Below, piece by piece: positions 43,349-51,583 of a stretch of 64,000 bases of DNA; within the stretch, counting starts at the first letter, position 1, and the number at the start of each line of letters is the position of its first letter. The notes under the pieces were generated by a model, which did not search any database, was not told the DNA's origin, and was given only the letters and a program-made list of their open reading frames with translations. The stretch is from contig JACPYP010000004.1 of NCBI GenBank assembly GCA_016195985.1, forward strand, positions 42,300-106,299, given 5' to 3'. The translations under genes and the position numbers were made by a program. The stretch comes from Acidobacteriota bacterium. GTDB taxonomy: Bacteria > Acidobacteriota > Holophagae > Holophagales > Holophagaceae.

Positions 43349-43375
43349 ATCCAGGGCCAGCCGGCGACCATTCAA

Positions 43376-43402
43376 GGCGCCTCCGGAATGTCCGGGGCGT
43401 CT
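43376..43402 (+). terminator. Probable terminator after the Fe-S oxidoreductase
   Basis: Imperfect hairpin GGCGCCTCCGGA - ATG - TCCGGGGCGTC followed by TTGGATTTTTTG. It sits 28 bp after the stop codon. Confidence 0.6.
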
Positions 43403-43583
43403 TGGATTTTTTGATGGGCCGGCCTAATCTTCCCAAGGCGGGATGCCGATGTGGGGGCAAACCTGCTGGTACAGGTGATGCACACCCTAAGGTCGGATGT
43501 GGATTGTTTGGGCAGGTCGTGCCGCCCCGGGGAAGGGCACATGGTCGGCCCGGCCGGAGGACTGCCGCCAGAAAGGAGCCGTG

Positions 43584-44090
43584 ATGCTGCGATGCCTGAT
43601 TGCCTTCACCGTTTTGATGGCGCCGTCGCTGGCGGACACACGGTCCAGGGCGCCAGGCCGCCACGTGGATTCGCTGATCGAGGCCATCCGCCCCGTCACC
43701 GAAGGCGGGCGGGAGTTGGCAAGGGCGGTGGCCTGGTGCCGCAGGGCGGCGGAGCAGGGCGATGCCGCGGCCCAGGCCCGGCTGGGGGCCATGTACTACC
43801 TGGGCGAAGGCGTCCCCCGGGATCCCCGGGAGGCCTTGAAATGGCTCGACAGCGCAGCGAAGCAGGGCGAGCCCTACGCCCAGGGCTGCCTGGGCCTCAT
43901 GTGCGCCCAGGGGGACGGTGTGCCCCAGGATGGCATCCAGGCCTACATCTGGTTGTTGCGGGCCAAGCAGGGCGGCAATCCGCAGGCTGTGGAATCCCTC
44001 CGGGTGGTGGCCCGCAGCCTGACCCAGGCTCAGATCGAGGAGGCCAAGCGCAGGGCTTCTGAGCCTCTTGGAGAGCGGAACGGCAACTGA
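43584..44090 (+). CDS. Exported Sel1-repeat protein
   Basis: A 168-aa protein with a signal peptide (MLRCLIAFTVLMAPSLA) and two to three Sel1-like repeats (AEQGDAAAQARLGAMYYLGEGVPRD, AKQGEPYAQGCLGLMCAQGDGVPQD, then AKQGGNPQAVESL). Sel1 repeats are helical hairpins for protein-protein contact, here in the periplasm. The ATG at 43584 is preceded by AAAGGAG; a GTG one codon earlier is possible. No functional neighbour is evident. Confidence 0.85.
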   Translation: MLRCLIAFTVLMAPSLADTRSRAPGRHVDSLIEAIRPVTEGGRELARAVAWCRRAAEQGDAAAQARLGAMYYLGEGVPRDPREALKWLDSAAKQGEPYAQGCLGLMCAQGDGVPQDGIQAYIWLLRAKQGGNPQAVESLRVVARSLTQAQIEEAKRRASEPLGERNGN

Positions 44091-44137
44091 GCGCCCTGTC
44101 CATGCGGGGCCCATTTGGCGGGGTGGCTCGGCCACTG

Positions 44138-44343
44138 CTAGTGTGCCTCGCCTGAAATAACTGGATCATTCAGGGCAGCTGGCGAGGCACACTTCCATCG
44201 GGGCATGGCCCCTCTGGCGCACGGGCGCGGGACCGCGCCCATGCTGTCACCCCGCTGGGGGCGCTGCCACGCCCCCAGACCCCTGCCCCGTGGTGTCCAT
44301 GGGCGTAGAGATCGCATCAGGTATTTCGAGCGGACACCACTAG
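44138..44343 (+). other. Array of four perfect hairpins in the leader of the TDT transporter gene
   Basis: Between the Sel1 gene and the TDT gene are four successive inverted repeats. They are AGTGTGCCTCGCC / GGCGAGGCACACT (44140-44152 and 44181-44193, with an inner CCTGAA / TTCAGG), GGGCGCGG / CCGCGCCC (44223-44240), CTGGGGGCG / CGCCCCCAG (44255-44278), and GTGGTGTCC / GGACACCAC (44290-44340). The block is bracketed by CTAGTG and CACTAG. It ends 20 bp before the TDT start. It could be a structured leader RNA, a degenerate mobile repeat or stacked terminators. Confidence 0.5.
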
Positions 44344-44362
44344 ATTCCAGCAGGGGTCGAGG

Positions 44363-45475
44363 ATGCAGGAAAAGCACACCATCAAGCATTTCGCGCCGGG
44401 CTGGTTCGCCGTGGTCATGGGCACGGGCGGCCTGGCGAACATCCTGTTCTTGTGGGAGCGCCAGTTCCCGGCCCTCTGGCGCGGCAGCTACGCTGTCGCG
44501 GCCCTGGCTGATCTGGCCTATCCGCTGCTGCTCTTTCCTTGGCTGCTGCGCTGGATCAAGCACTTCGAGTACGTGCGCCGGGACCTCCACCACCCGGTAG
44601 CCACGAACTTCTTCGTCACCATGCCCGTGGCCACGGTGATCCTCGGCACCAACATCCACCTCATCTGGTCTCCTTTCCTGGGTCGCGGCTGGGCCTTCGG
44701 CCTCATGCTCGGCTGCTGGTGCGTGGCCGTCCTGGGCGTGGCGGCGCTCACCCTCTTCACCACTTTCCGCTTCATCCGCGCGGAGACGGCGCCGGATCCA
44801 GACACCATGAACTTCTCCTGGATCATGGCGCCCATCGCCAACATGGCCCTGCTCCTGCTCGGCAACCAGGTACTGGACGCCGCGCTGTCCCTCCGCCCCG
44901 CCTGGGCTATGACGCTCTTTGCCATGAACGCCGCGATGTTCGGGATTGGCTTCTTCCTCTTTTTCTTCGTGGGCGCCATCATCTTTGTCCGTCTGGCCCA
45001 GCACCCGCTGCCTCCGGCGGAAACCACCCCGACCTTTGGCATCTTCCTCAGCGCTGCGGGCCTCGCCGTGAGCGGGCTGCTGGACATGGGAGGGCATGCG
45101 AAGGCCTTGGGCCTGGTGGCGGATACGGGGATCTTCGCGGTTGGCGCGGCCACGGTCTGGGGCTTCGGCATGTGGATCCTGGCACTCATCGCCCTCATCT
45201 GCCTTCATCAGCTCCGCCGCGGCGGCATTCCCTTTGGGCTCGGCTGGTGGGCCTTCGTGTTCCCCTTGGCGGCCTACACCATCGGCAGCCAGAAGGTGGC
45301 CGCGCGGTTTCCCTCGGCCCTCACCCAGGGATACGCCCTCTTTCTCACGGTTCTGCTCGGCGCCCTTTGGGCCTACATCCTGGTGAACACCCTGCGGGGC
45401 ATCGCGCGGGGCACGCTGTTCGTGGGGAGGCCCATCGCCGTTCCGCCGGGACCTTGTGGAGACACTGGATTCTGA
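44363..45475 (+). CDS. TDT/SLAC1-family transporter (TehA-like)
   Basis: A 370-aa inner-membrane protein with ten helices, starting HTIKHFAPGWFAVVMGTGGLANIL, the signature opening of tellurite-resistance/dicarboxylate transporters. Conserved elements include HPVATNFFVTMPVA and NFSWIMAPIANMA. Members move dicarboxylates, sulfite or other anions. The exact substrate cannot be read from the sequence. The start ATG is 20 bp after the hairpin array described above. Confidence 0.87.
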   Translation: MQEKHTIKHFAPGWFAVVMGTGGLANILFLWERQFPALWRGSYAVAALADLAYPLLLFPWLLRWIKHFEYVRRDLHHPVATNFFVTMPVATVILGTNIHLIWSPFLGRGWAFGLMLGCWCVAVLGVAALTLFTTFRFIRAETAPDPDTMNFSWIMAPIANMALLLLGNQVLDAALSLRPAWAMTLFAMNAAMFGIGFFLFFFVGAIIFVRLAQHPLPPAETTPTFGIFLSAAGLAVSGLLDMGGHAKALGLVADTGIFAVGAATVWGFGMWILALIALICLHQLRRGGIPFGLGWWAFVFPLAAYTIGSQKVAARFPSALTQGYALFLTVLLGALWAYILVNTLRGIARGTLFVGRPIAVPPGPCGDTGF

Positions 45476-45522
45476 TTGACCCTCGCAAAGCGATGGCTAG
45501 AATCATGGGCGGAGCTCCCCCC

Positions 45523-46851
45523 ATGAAACCCATCCTTTCTGCGCTGGCCCATGCCTTGGCATGGAACCTCGCGCTTCTCCCCCTTGGCGCCCAGGACAGG
45601 CCCCAGGCCTTCGTTGGCGGCCGGATCATTCCGGTGGAAGGCCTCGACATCGATCATGGCGTGCTCGTGATCCAGGGCGGGAAGATCCTCGCCCTGGGCG
45701 GCCCGGGCACGAGCATCCCCCCGGACGCGGTGCGCCATGACGCCAAGGGCAAGGTGATCATGCCAGGCCTGGTGGACAGCCACAGCCACATCGGCAGCGC
45801 CGAGGGGGCCGATGGCACCGCTCCCATCCAACCCGACGTGCGCGTGTCCGACAGCCTGAACCTGGCCAGCGCCGCGGTGATGAAGGCCCGCTCCGGCGGC
45901 ATCACCTCCGTGAACGTCATGCCGGGTTCGGGCCACCTGCTCAGCGGCCAGACCATGTATCTCAAGCTGCGGGAAGGGCGGACCCTCGATGCGCTGGCCA
46001 TGGGCAAGCTGCCGAACGGGAGCTATCTGGGCGGCATGAAGATGGCCAACGGCACCAATCCGCGCCGCACCACGGGTCCTTTCCCGGGCACCCGGGCCAA
46101 GAGCGCTGCCCTGGTGCGGGAACAGTTCGTGAAGGCCCAGGACTATCAGCGGAAGCTGAAGGAGGCCGGGGATGATCCCAAGAAGAGGCCCGCCCGGGAT
46201 CTGGCCATGGAGGCCCTGGTGGAAGTGCTGGAGGGCAAGCGCGTGGTCCACCACCACACCCACCGCCACGACGACATCCTCACGGTGCTGCGCCTGCAGA
46301 AGGAATTCGGCTTCAAGGTGGTGTTGCACCACGTGAGCGATGCCTGGATGGTGGCCGACGAGATCGCGAAAGCTGGAGTGGGGGCTTCCTTCATCGCCCT
46401 GGACAGCCCCGGCGGCAAGCTGGAGACCAAGGACCTGCGCATGACCAACGGCGCCGCCCTGGAGAAGGCCGGCGTCGTGGCGGGCTTCCACACGGACGAT
46501 CCCATCACCGACTCCCGCTGGTTCCTCCGCGAGGCGGGGCTTTCGGTGCGGGCGGGCATGTCGCGCAAGGCGGCCCTGGAGGCCATGACCCTCAACGGCG
46601 CGAAACTGCTGGATCTGCAGAACCGCATCGGCTCGCTGAAGCCGGGCAAGGACGCGGATTTCCTGCTGCTCAGCGCCGACCCGCTCAGCGTCTACAGCCA
46701 TGTCGAAGAAACCTGGGTGGAGGGGGCCAAGGTGTTCGACCGGGCCAATCCCAAGCACCGCCTCTACGCCACGGGCGGGCCCGGGGCCAGCCACGACACC
46801 GTCGACCTCACCCACCTCTTGGCCCTTGAGGCCGAGGAGACCTACCAGTGA
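45523..46851 (+). CDS. Exported metal-dependent amidohydrolase
   Basis: A 442-aa protein with a signal peptide (MKPILSALAHALAWNLALLPLGAQ). It has the composite beta-domain plus TIM barrel of imidazolonepropionase-like amidohydrolases. The metal-binding HxH is intact in PGLVDSHSHIG (His about 87 and 89). Further likely ligands are in RVVHHHTHRHDD, KVVLHHVSD and FHTDDP. The C-terminal ALEAMTLNGAKLL, IGSLKPGKDADFLLLS segment is canonical. The ATG at 45523 with GGAG upstream is chosen over ATGs at 45493 and 45505. It is coupled to a paralogue (GTGA overlap). Substrate unknown, possibly a cyclic peptide or imide. Confidence 0.88.
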   Translation: MKPILSALAHALAWNLALLPLGAQDRPQAFVGGRIIPVEGLDIDHGVLVIQGGKILALGGPGTSIPPDAVRHDAKGKVIMPGLVDSHSHIGSAEGADGTAPIQPDVRVSDSLNLASAAVMKARSGGITSVNVMPGSGHLLSGQTMYLKLREGRTLDALAMGKLPNGSYLGGMKMANGTNPRRTTGPFPGTRAKSAALVREQFVKAQDYQRKLKEAGDDPKKRPARDLAMEALVEVLEGKRVVHHHTHRHDDILTVLRLQKEFGFKVVLHHVSDAWMVADEIAKAGVGASFIALDSPGGKLETKDLRMTNGAALEKAGVVAGFHTDDPITDSRWFLREAGLSVRAGMSRKAALEAMTLNGAKLLDLQNRIGSLKPGKDADFLLLSADPLSVYSHVEETWVEGAKVFDRANPKHRLYATGGPGASHDTVDLTHLLALEAEETYQ

Positions 46852-48065
46852 GCCGCCTCGCCCTCATCCTCTGCCTCGCTTTCTCCGCCGCCCTCCAGGC
46901 GCAGTCCCTGGCCCTGCGCGCGGAAACCCTGCACACGGCCGCCGGGCCTGCCATCGCCGATGGCGTGGTGGTCATCCAGAACGGCAAGATCACCGCCGTG
47001 GGTAAAGCCTCGGACGTGAAGGTGCCCTCCGGGCTCACTGTGAAGCGCGTCAAGGTGGCCATTCCCGGCATCGTGGATGGCCGCAGCACCGTGGGCCTTT
47101 CGGGGCTGCTGAACCAGCCCCACGACCAGGAGCAGCTGGAAGGCTCCGCGCCCATGCAGCCCGAGCTGCGGGCCATGGACGCCTTCAACGGCCGCGATCC
47201 CCTGGTGGGCTACGTGCGCAGCCTCGGAGTCACCACCCTGCATACGGGCCATGGCCCAGGCGCCCTCATCAGCGGCCAGACCTTCGTGGTGAAGACCGAT
47301 GCCACCGAAGTGACCCGCGGGGTGCTGAAACCCCAGGCCATGGTGGCGGCCACCCTGGGCGACGGGGCCCGGGCCCGGGAGGCCGGCAAATCTCCCGGCA
47401 CCCGCGCCAAGCAGATCGCCATGCTGCGGGGCGAGCTGGTGGCGGCCCAGGAGTACGTCAAAAAACTGAAAGACGCCGAGAAGGGCAAGGAGCCCGCCCG
47501 GGACCTCCGGAAGGAAGCCATGGTTCAGGTGTTGCGCAGGGAACTGCCCCTGCTCGTGACGGCCCACCGGGCCCAGGACATTCTGTCCCTGCTGCGCCTC
47601 GCCAAGGAATTCGACCTGGACATCGTGCTGGATGGCGGCGCGGAGGCCTACCTCGTGCTGGACGAGCTCAAAGCCGCCAGGGTTCCCGTGATGCTCCACC
47701 CCACCATGTCCCGGGCCTTCGGCGAGATGGAGAACCTCAGCCTGGAAACCGCCGCCAAGCTGCAGGCCGCGGGCATCCCCTTCTCGTTCCAGAGCGGCTT
47801 CGAGGGGTATGTGCCCAAGACCCGCGTGGTGCTGTGGGAGGCCGCCTTGGCCGCCGCCAACGGCCTCGCTTTCGACGATGCGCTGAAGGCCCTGACCCTG
47901 GTCCCCGCCAAACTGTTGGGCATCGCGGATCGCGTGGGCAGCCTGGAGGCGGGCAAGGACGGCGACGTGGCCCTGTTCGACGGCGATCCCTTCGAATACA
48001 CCACGCACTGCGTGGGCACCGTCATCAATGGGGTGCTGGTGAGCGGCGGGGAGGAGACCCGCTGA
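46848..48065 (+). CDS. Amidohydrolase-fold paralogue lacking the HxH metal site
   Basis: A 405-aa exported protein (signal MSRLALILCLAFSAALQA) homologous along its length to the preceding amidohydrolase. The motif that should read VDxHxH is VDGRSTVG, so both first-strand histidines are replaced by Arg79 and Thr81. RIGSLKPGKDADF-type C-terminal sequence is kept as RVGSLEAGKDGDVALF. The loss suggests a pseudoenzyme, perhaps the partner subunit of the active enzyme. The GTG at 46848 overlaps the upstream stop, fitting stoichiometric co-expression. Confidence 0.82.
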   Translation: MSRLALILCLAFSAALQAQSLALRAETLHTAAGPAIADGVVVIQNGKITAVGKASDVKVPSGLTVKRVKVAIPGIVDGRSTVGLSGLLNQPHDQEQLEGSAPMQPELRAMDAFNGRDPLVGYVRSLGVTTLHTGHGPGALISGQTFVVKTDATEVTRGVLKPQAMVAATLGDGARAREAGKSPGTRAKQIAMLRGELVAAQEYVKKLKDAEKGKEPARDLRKEAMVQVLRRELPLLVTAHRAQDILSLLRLAKEFDLDIVLDGGAEAYLVLDELKAARVPVMLHPTMSRAFGEMENLSLETAAKLQAAGIPFSFQSGFEGYVPKTRVVLWEAALAAANGLAFDDALKALTLVPAKLLGIADRVGSLEAGKDGDVALFDGDPFEYTTHCVGTVINGVLVSGGEETR

Positions 48066-48091
48066 CCCTACACTGAGTCAGGAGCCAGCCC

Positions 48092-49636
48092 ATGCAACCT
48101 CTTAGTCCTTCCATTTTGGCCTTCCTATTGGTCTTTGGAGCCATTCCGGCGCCTGGGGGCATCGTCACATCTCCCCAGTCGCTTCAGGTCTCCGGGACTG
48201 TGGTGACTCTCCGGCCCTTCGACAGGAAGGCTTGGCTGCGGGATTTCGGGTACCTGAAGAAGCAGCTGGAAGGCTCCTATGCGAACCTTGCCTGGTTCGC
48301 CTCCCCACAGAGTCCCTTGGACCTCAAGGCTTTGAATCGGCGCACCGAGCGAGCCTTGAAAACCGCCGCGACTGACGAAGACGCCAAGGCGGCCATTTTG
48401 GGGTTTGTCGAGGGTTTCCACGATGGTCATTTGAGGGCGGCGGCTCCGCTGGAAGCCTCGGCGGGATCCGCTGCAGCCTTGCCCAAACCGGATTACGCCA
48501 GCCTCAGCCCGGCCGAAGGCGCGGCGGCCTTAGGCTATGCGCCCATCAGCGGTGTCGCCTTCTCGCTTCCATTCGAGGCGTTGGCGGGCTGTAGGCTCGA
48601 ATCAGATGGTTTGGCCCGCACCTTTCGCGCCAGCATCAGTGCCTCCCCGGGGGGAATGCGCTATGGCCTGGTGCGGATTCCCCGCTTCCGCGAGCAAGAT
48701 GGTCCGCCCCAGGAATGCCTCCGCGAATGGTCGGATCAGCTGAAGAGCGGCCATGGCATCGATGTGACGGCTTTGCGGAGCAAGGTATCCCAGACCTGGT
48801 TCCGCACCTTGGCAGACCAACTCCGGAGGTTCAAGGAAGAGGGCGTGGCTGCGGTTCTCGTGGATCTGGGTGGCAATGGCGGAGGCAATGATTCCGGTGA
48901 TTGGGCTGCGCGCCTGTTTACGCCGCGTGAGGTGCACTCGGCCCCTCTACTGCTCTCGGCCGCTCCGGCAGCCAAGGCGTACTTCGATGAACAGCTTGGA
49001 GGTCTGCGGAAGGCCCTCCGAGAGCAACCCCAGGCCAGCGCTGAAACCAGGGCACGGATCGAACTGGCTATCGGCGCCTTCGAGCGCCGGAAGATCCAGG
49101 CTGAATTGCGGAGTTGGGATCTTTCTTGGGTATGGCAGGAGCGGAGGCCCTGGAACCCTACGGGTTCAGGCCGTCTCGTCGAGGCCGGGTTTGCCAGTGG
49201 CCAGTTTGATTATCTGCCCCTTAGCACGCCCGGGGACCGGGAAGCCCTAACCTCGGCTTACTGGGCCGCGACGGTGGATTCTTTCCGGGGCGCTTGGGAT
49301 GGTCCGGTCTATGTGCTCACGGATGGCCGAACGGCCTCTGCGGCAGAAATGTTTGCGGCCGTCATGCGGGACAACCGCATCGGGAAGATCGTCGGCACGG
49401 CCACGCTCGGCGCTGGTGCCGGCTTCATGCTTGACGAACCTCCCATCGAACTTCCCCATTCCCATTTGCGCTTCCAGATGCCGAACTGTGTCCGCTTGCG
49501 TTCCGATGGCAGCAATGAGGTCTCGGGCATCCAGCCCGACCTGCCGGTGCTTCCCCGTCAGGGCGAAAACAGTCGAGGTCGGGCCGCCCGCGTCCTGGAG
49601 GCCATGGATGCAGACCTGCAAAGGCCGAAGCCCTGA
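48092..49636 (+). CDS. Exported S41-family (tail-specific) peptidase
   Basis: A 514-aa protein with a signal peptide (about 1-22). It has the S41 core: VAAVLVDLGGNGGGN, then VYVLTDGRTASAAEMFAAVM with the catalytic Ser in TASAAE, and KIVGTATLGAGAGFM. There is no PDZ domain of the CtpA type, and a long insert separates the GGN and SAAE motifs. Codon use is slightly less GC-biased than in neighbours. It is 26 bp downstream of the amidohydrolase pair, so may share the transcript. It probably degrades peptides in the periplasm. Confidence 0.85.
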   Translation: MQPLSPSILAFLLVFGAIPAPGGIVTSPQSLQVSGTVVTLRPFDRKAWLRDFGYLKKQLEGSYANLAWFASPQSPLDLKALNRRTERALKTAATDEDAKAAILGFVEGFHDGHLRAAAPLEASAGSAAALPKPDYASLSPAEGAAALGYAPISGVAFSLPFEALAGCRLESDGLARTFRASISASPGGMRYGLVRIPRFREQDGPPQECLREWSDQLKSGHGIDVTALRSKVSQTWFRTLADQLRRFKEEGVAAVLVDLGGNGGGNDSGDWAARLFTPREVHSAPLLLSAAPAAKAYFDEQLGGLRKALREQPQASAETRARIELAIGAFERRKIQAELRSWDLSWVWQERRPWNPTGSGRLVEAGFASGQFDYLPLSTPGDREALTSAYWAATVDSFRGAWDGPVYVLTDGRTASAAEMFAAVMRDNRIGKIVGTATLGAGAGFMLDEPPIELPHSHLRFQMPNCVRLRSDGSNEVSGIQPDLPVLPRQGENSRGRAARVLEAMDADLQRPKP

Positions 49637-49657
49637 TTTCGGCCATTCCCTGGACAT

Positions 49658-49697
49658 ACAAAAATGTTGTAACCCACTATTGAGGGTACAATTTTGT
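49658..49697 (+). promoter_or_regulatory. Paired palindromic operator upstream of the sigma-54 activator gene
   Basis: Two 10-bp palindromes, ACAAAAATGT (49658-49667) and ACAATTTTGT (49688-49697), separated by 20 bp. The flanks extend the dyad to ACATACAAAA / TTTTGTATGT. The same two palindromes with the same spacing occur upstream of amt (51259-51298). The second palindrome overlaps TACAAT, a good sigma-70 -10, 23 bp before the ATG. Binding here would be expected to repress the activator gene. Confidence 0.7.
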
Positions 49698-49714
49698 ATG
49701 TTCATGGAGATTCC

Positions 49715-51259
49715 ATGGGTGCCCCAGATGAGGTCCACCGCCTTCCACCGCTTCTGGAGCTGAGCCAGGCCCTGGCTTCCACGGATCTCAGGGCCGCCCT
49801 GCCCAGGGTCCTGGAAATCCTCTCCGAATCCTTCGGCGCGATCAACGGCGCCATTCTGCTGGCGGATGAGGAGGGGAAGGGGCTGCGCATAGAGGCCGCG
49901 CGGGGCCTGTCCCGCCAGGCCGCCGAGCGGGCCCACTACAGGGCGGGCGAGGGCATCAACGGACGGGTGCTGGCCAGCGGCAAGGCGGTGGTGCTGCCCC
50001 GGGCCAGCCAGGAACCGCTCTTTCTGGATCGCACCGGCGTGCTGAAGGAGCAGAAGCGGAAACAGGTGGAACTGTCTTTCTTCTGCGTGCCGGTGTTCCT
50101 GGACCAGCGCACGGCGGGGACCCTCTGCTTCACGGTGCCCCACGAGCCCCGGCGCGACTACGAACGGGACACCAAGGTGCTGCAGATCGCCGCTTCCATG
50201 GTGGGGCTGGCCATGAAAGTGGCCCGGCTGGTGGCGGCGGACCGCCAGCGCCTGGTGGAGGAGAACCAGCAGCTGCGGAAGGATCTGCGGGAGCGCTACG
50301 ACCTGCGCCACCTGATCGGCCACAGCCACGCCATGCAGCGGGTCTACGAGGCCGTGGCCCAGGCGGCGCCCAGCAGCACCACCGTGCTCATCCGGGGCGA
50401 GTCCGGCACGGGCAAGGAGCTGGCGGCCCACGCCCTCCATTACAATTCGCCCCGGGCGGACAAACCCTTCATCAAGGTGAGCTGCGGCGCCCTGCCCGAG
50501 AATCTCATCGAATCAGAGTTGTTCGGCTACGAGCCCGGGGCCTTCACCGACGCCAGGCATCAGAAGAAGGGGCGCTTCGAGTTGGCGAACGGAGGCACGC
50601 TGTTCCTGGACGAGGTGGGCGAGCTGTCCCCGGCCACCCAGGTGAAGCTGCTGCGGGTGCTGCAGGAGCGGGAGTTCGAGCGGCTGGGCGGGATAAGCCC
50701 CGTGAAAGTGGACGTGCGCCTCGTCGCGGCCACCCACCGCGATCTGGAGGCCGCGGTGCGGGCCGGTACCTTCCGCGAAGACCTCTATTACCGCCTCCAT
50801 GTCTTCGAGCTGTTCATGCCTCCCTTGCGGGAAAGGCAGGCGGACATCGTGCTGCTGGCCGATCACTTCGTGGAGAAGATTTCCGCCGCCCAGGGCAAGG
50901 ATGTCCGGCGGCTTTCCACTTCGGCCATCGACATGCTGGTGGCCTACCACTGGCCCGGCAATGTCCGCGAGCTGGAGAACTGCATCGAGCGGGCCATTCT
51001 CGTGGCCGAAGGCGGCGTCATCCACTCCCACCACCTGCCGCCCTCGCTGCAGACCGCCGAGGTGTCCGACACCCTGCCCGGGGCGGGGCTGGGCGCCGCC
51101 GTGGCGGCCTTCGAGCGGGACCTGCTGCAGGATGCCCTGAAGTCCGCCCGGGGGAACTGCTCCCGGGCCGCCCGTCTGCTCCAAACCACCGAGCGCATCC
51201 TGAACTACAAGGTGCGGAAGTACGGCCTGGAGCCGGAACGGTTCCGATCGCCGGTATGA
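49715..51259 (+). CDS. NifA/NtrC-type sigma-54-dependent activator with GAF domain
   Basis: A 514-aa enhancer-binding protein. An N-terminal GAF sensor (about 20-170) is followed by an AAA+ domain with Walker A GESGTGKE (about 228), Walker [12 protein letters not shown] and GNVRELEN, and a Fis-type HTH ([23 protein letters not shown]). The sigma-54 contact loop, normally GAFTGA, reads GAFTDA. The ATG at 49715 with GGAGA at 5 nt is preferred; a TTG seven codons upstream lies inside the operator. The downstream amt-glnK genes and their -24/-12 promoter make it their likely activator. Confidence 0.9.
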   Translation: MGAPDEVHRLPPLLELSQALASTDLRAALPRVLEILSESFGAINGAILLADEEGKGLRIEAARGLSRQAAERAHYRAGEGINGRVLASGKAVVLPRASQEPLFLDRTGVLKEQKRKQVELSFFCVPVFLDQRTAGTLCFTVPHEPRRDYERDTKVLQIAASMVGLAMKVARLVAADRQRLVEENQQLRKDLRERYDLRHLIGHSHAMQRVYEAVAQAAPSSTTVLIRGESGTGKELAAHALHYNSPRADKPFIKVSCGALPENLIESELFGYEPGAFTDARHQKKGRFELANGGTLFLDEVGELSPATQVKLLRVLQEREFERLGGISPVKVDVRLVAATHRDLEAAVRAGTFREDLYYRLHVFELFMPPLRERQADIVLLADHFVEKISAAQGKDVRRLSTSAIDMLVAYHWPGNVRELENCIERAILVAEGGVIHSHHLPPSLQTAEVSDTLPGAGLGAAVAAFERDLLQDALKSARGNCSRAARLLQTTERILNYKVRKYGLEPERFRSPV

Positions 51260-51298
51260 CAAAAATGTAAGAAATCAATCATAAGCTGACAATTTTGT
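51259..51298 (+). promoter_or_regulatory. Paired palindromic upstream activator site of amt-glnK
   Basis: ACAAAAATGT (51259-51268) and ACAATTTTGT (51289-51298), 20 bp apart. This is an exact match in sequence and spacing to the pair at 49658-49697; the bases between are different. It begins at the last base of the activator stop codon and lies 32 bp upstream of the -24 element. The 30-bp centre-to-centre distance is close to three helical turns, suiting two dimers on one DNA face. Confidence 0.72.
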
Positions 51299-51329
51299 TT
51301 CACCTTGCGGGCCCTGGCTGGGGCCCTCG

Positions 51330-51346
51330 TGGTGTGCCAATTGCCT
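51330..51346 (+). promoter_or_regulatory. Sigma-54 (-24/-12) promoter of amt-glnK
   Basis: TGGTGTGCCAATTGCCT has GG and GC separated by exactly 10 bp, as required for sigma-54, and matches TGGN8TTGC well. Transcription would start near 51357, leaving a leader of about 225 nt before the amt ATG. In that leader I see no gene and no riboswitch I recognise. Confidence 0.65.
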
Positions 51347-51583
51347 TGTTTCTAGTGTTTAAGTTGGTCATGCGAGCTCATGGGCCGATCGGCATGCTCC
51401 CTGCTGCCGTCTCGGGCCATGGGGACCGATGGTCGGCCCCCGGATCTTGGGGGGATGGGATCGGAACACGCCATGGCGTGGCCTGCCTTCACCGGATTCC
51501 CACGGCGCAGGCCGCGCCCATTCCATCCGCCAGAGCCGCCTTCCTCATTCCGCCGCCGAGCCTCTGCCTCCAAGGAGATCCAC

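Noticed and set aside
41213..43375. Long minus-strand frame opposite the Fe-S oxidoreductase
   Set aside because: The plus strand encodes clear ferredoxin and CCG motifs. The opposite frame is His/Gly-rich shadow sequence. The same applies to 21803-23320, 23455-25908, 57910-60009 and 60023-62473.
44138..44343. Hairpin array as a CRISPR array
   Set aside because: The stems differ from each other and there is no repeated unit with spacers, nor any cas gene in the window.
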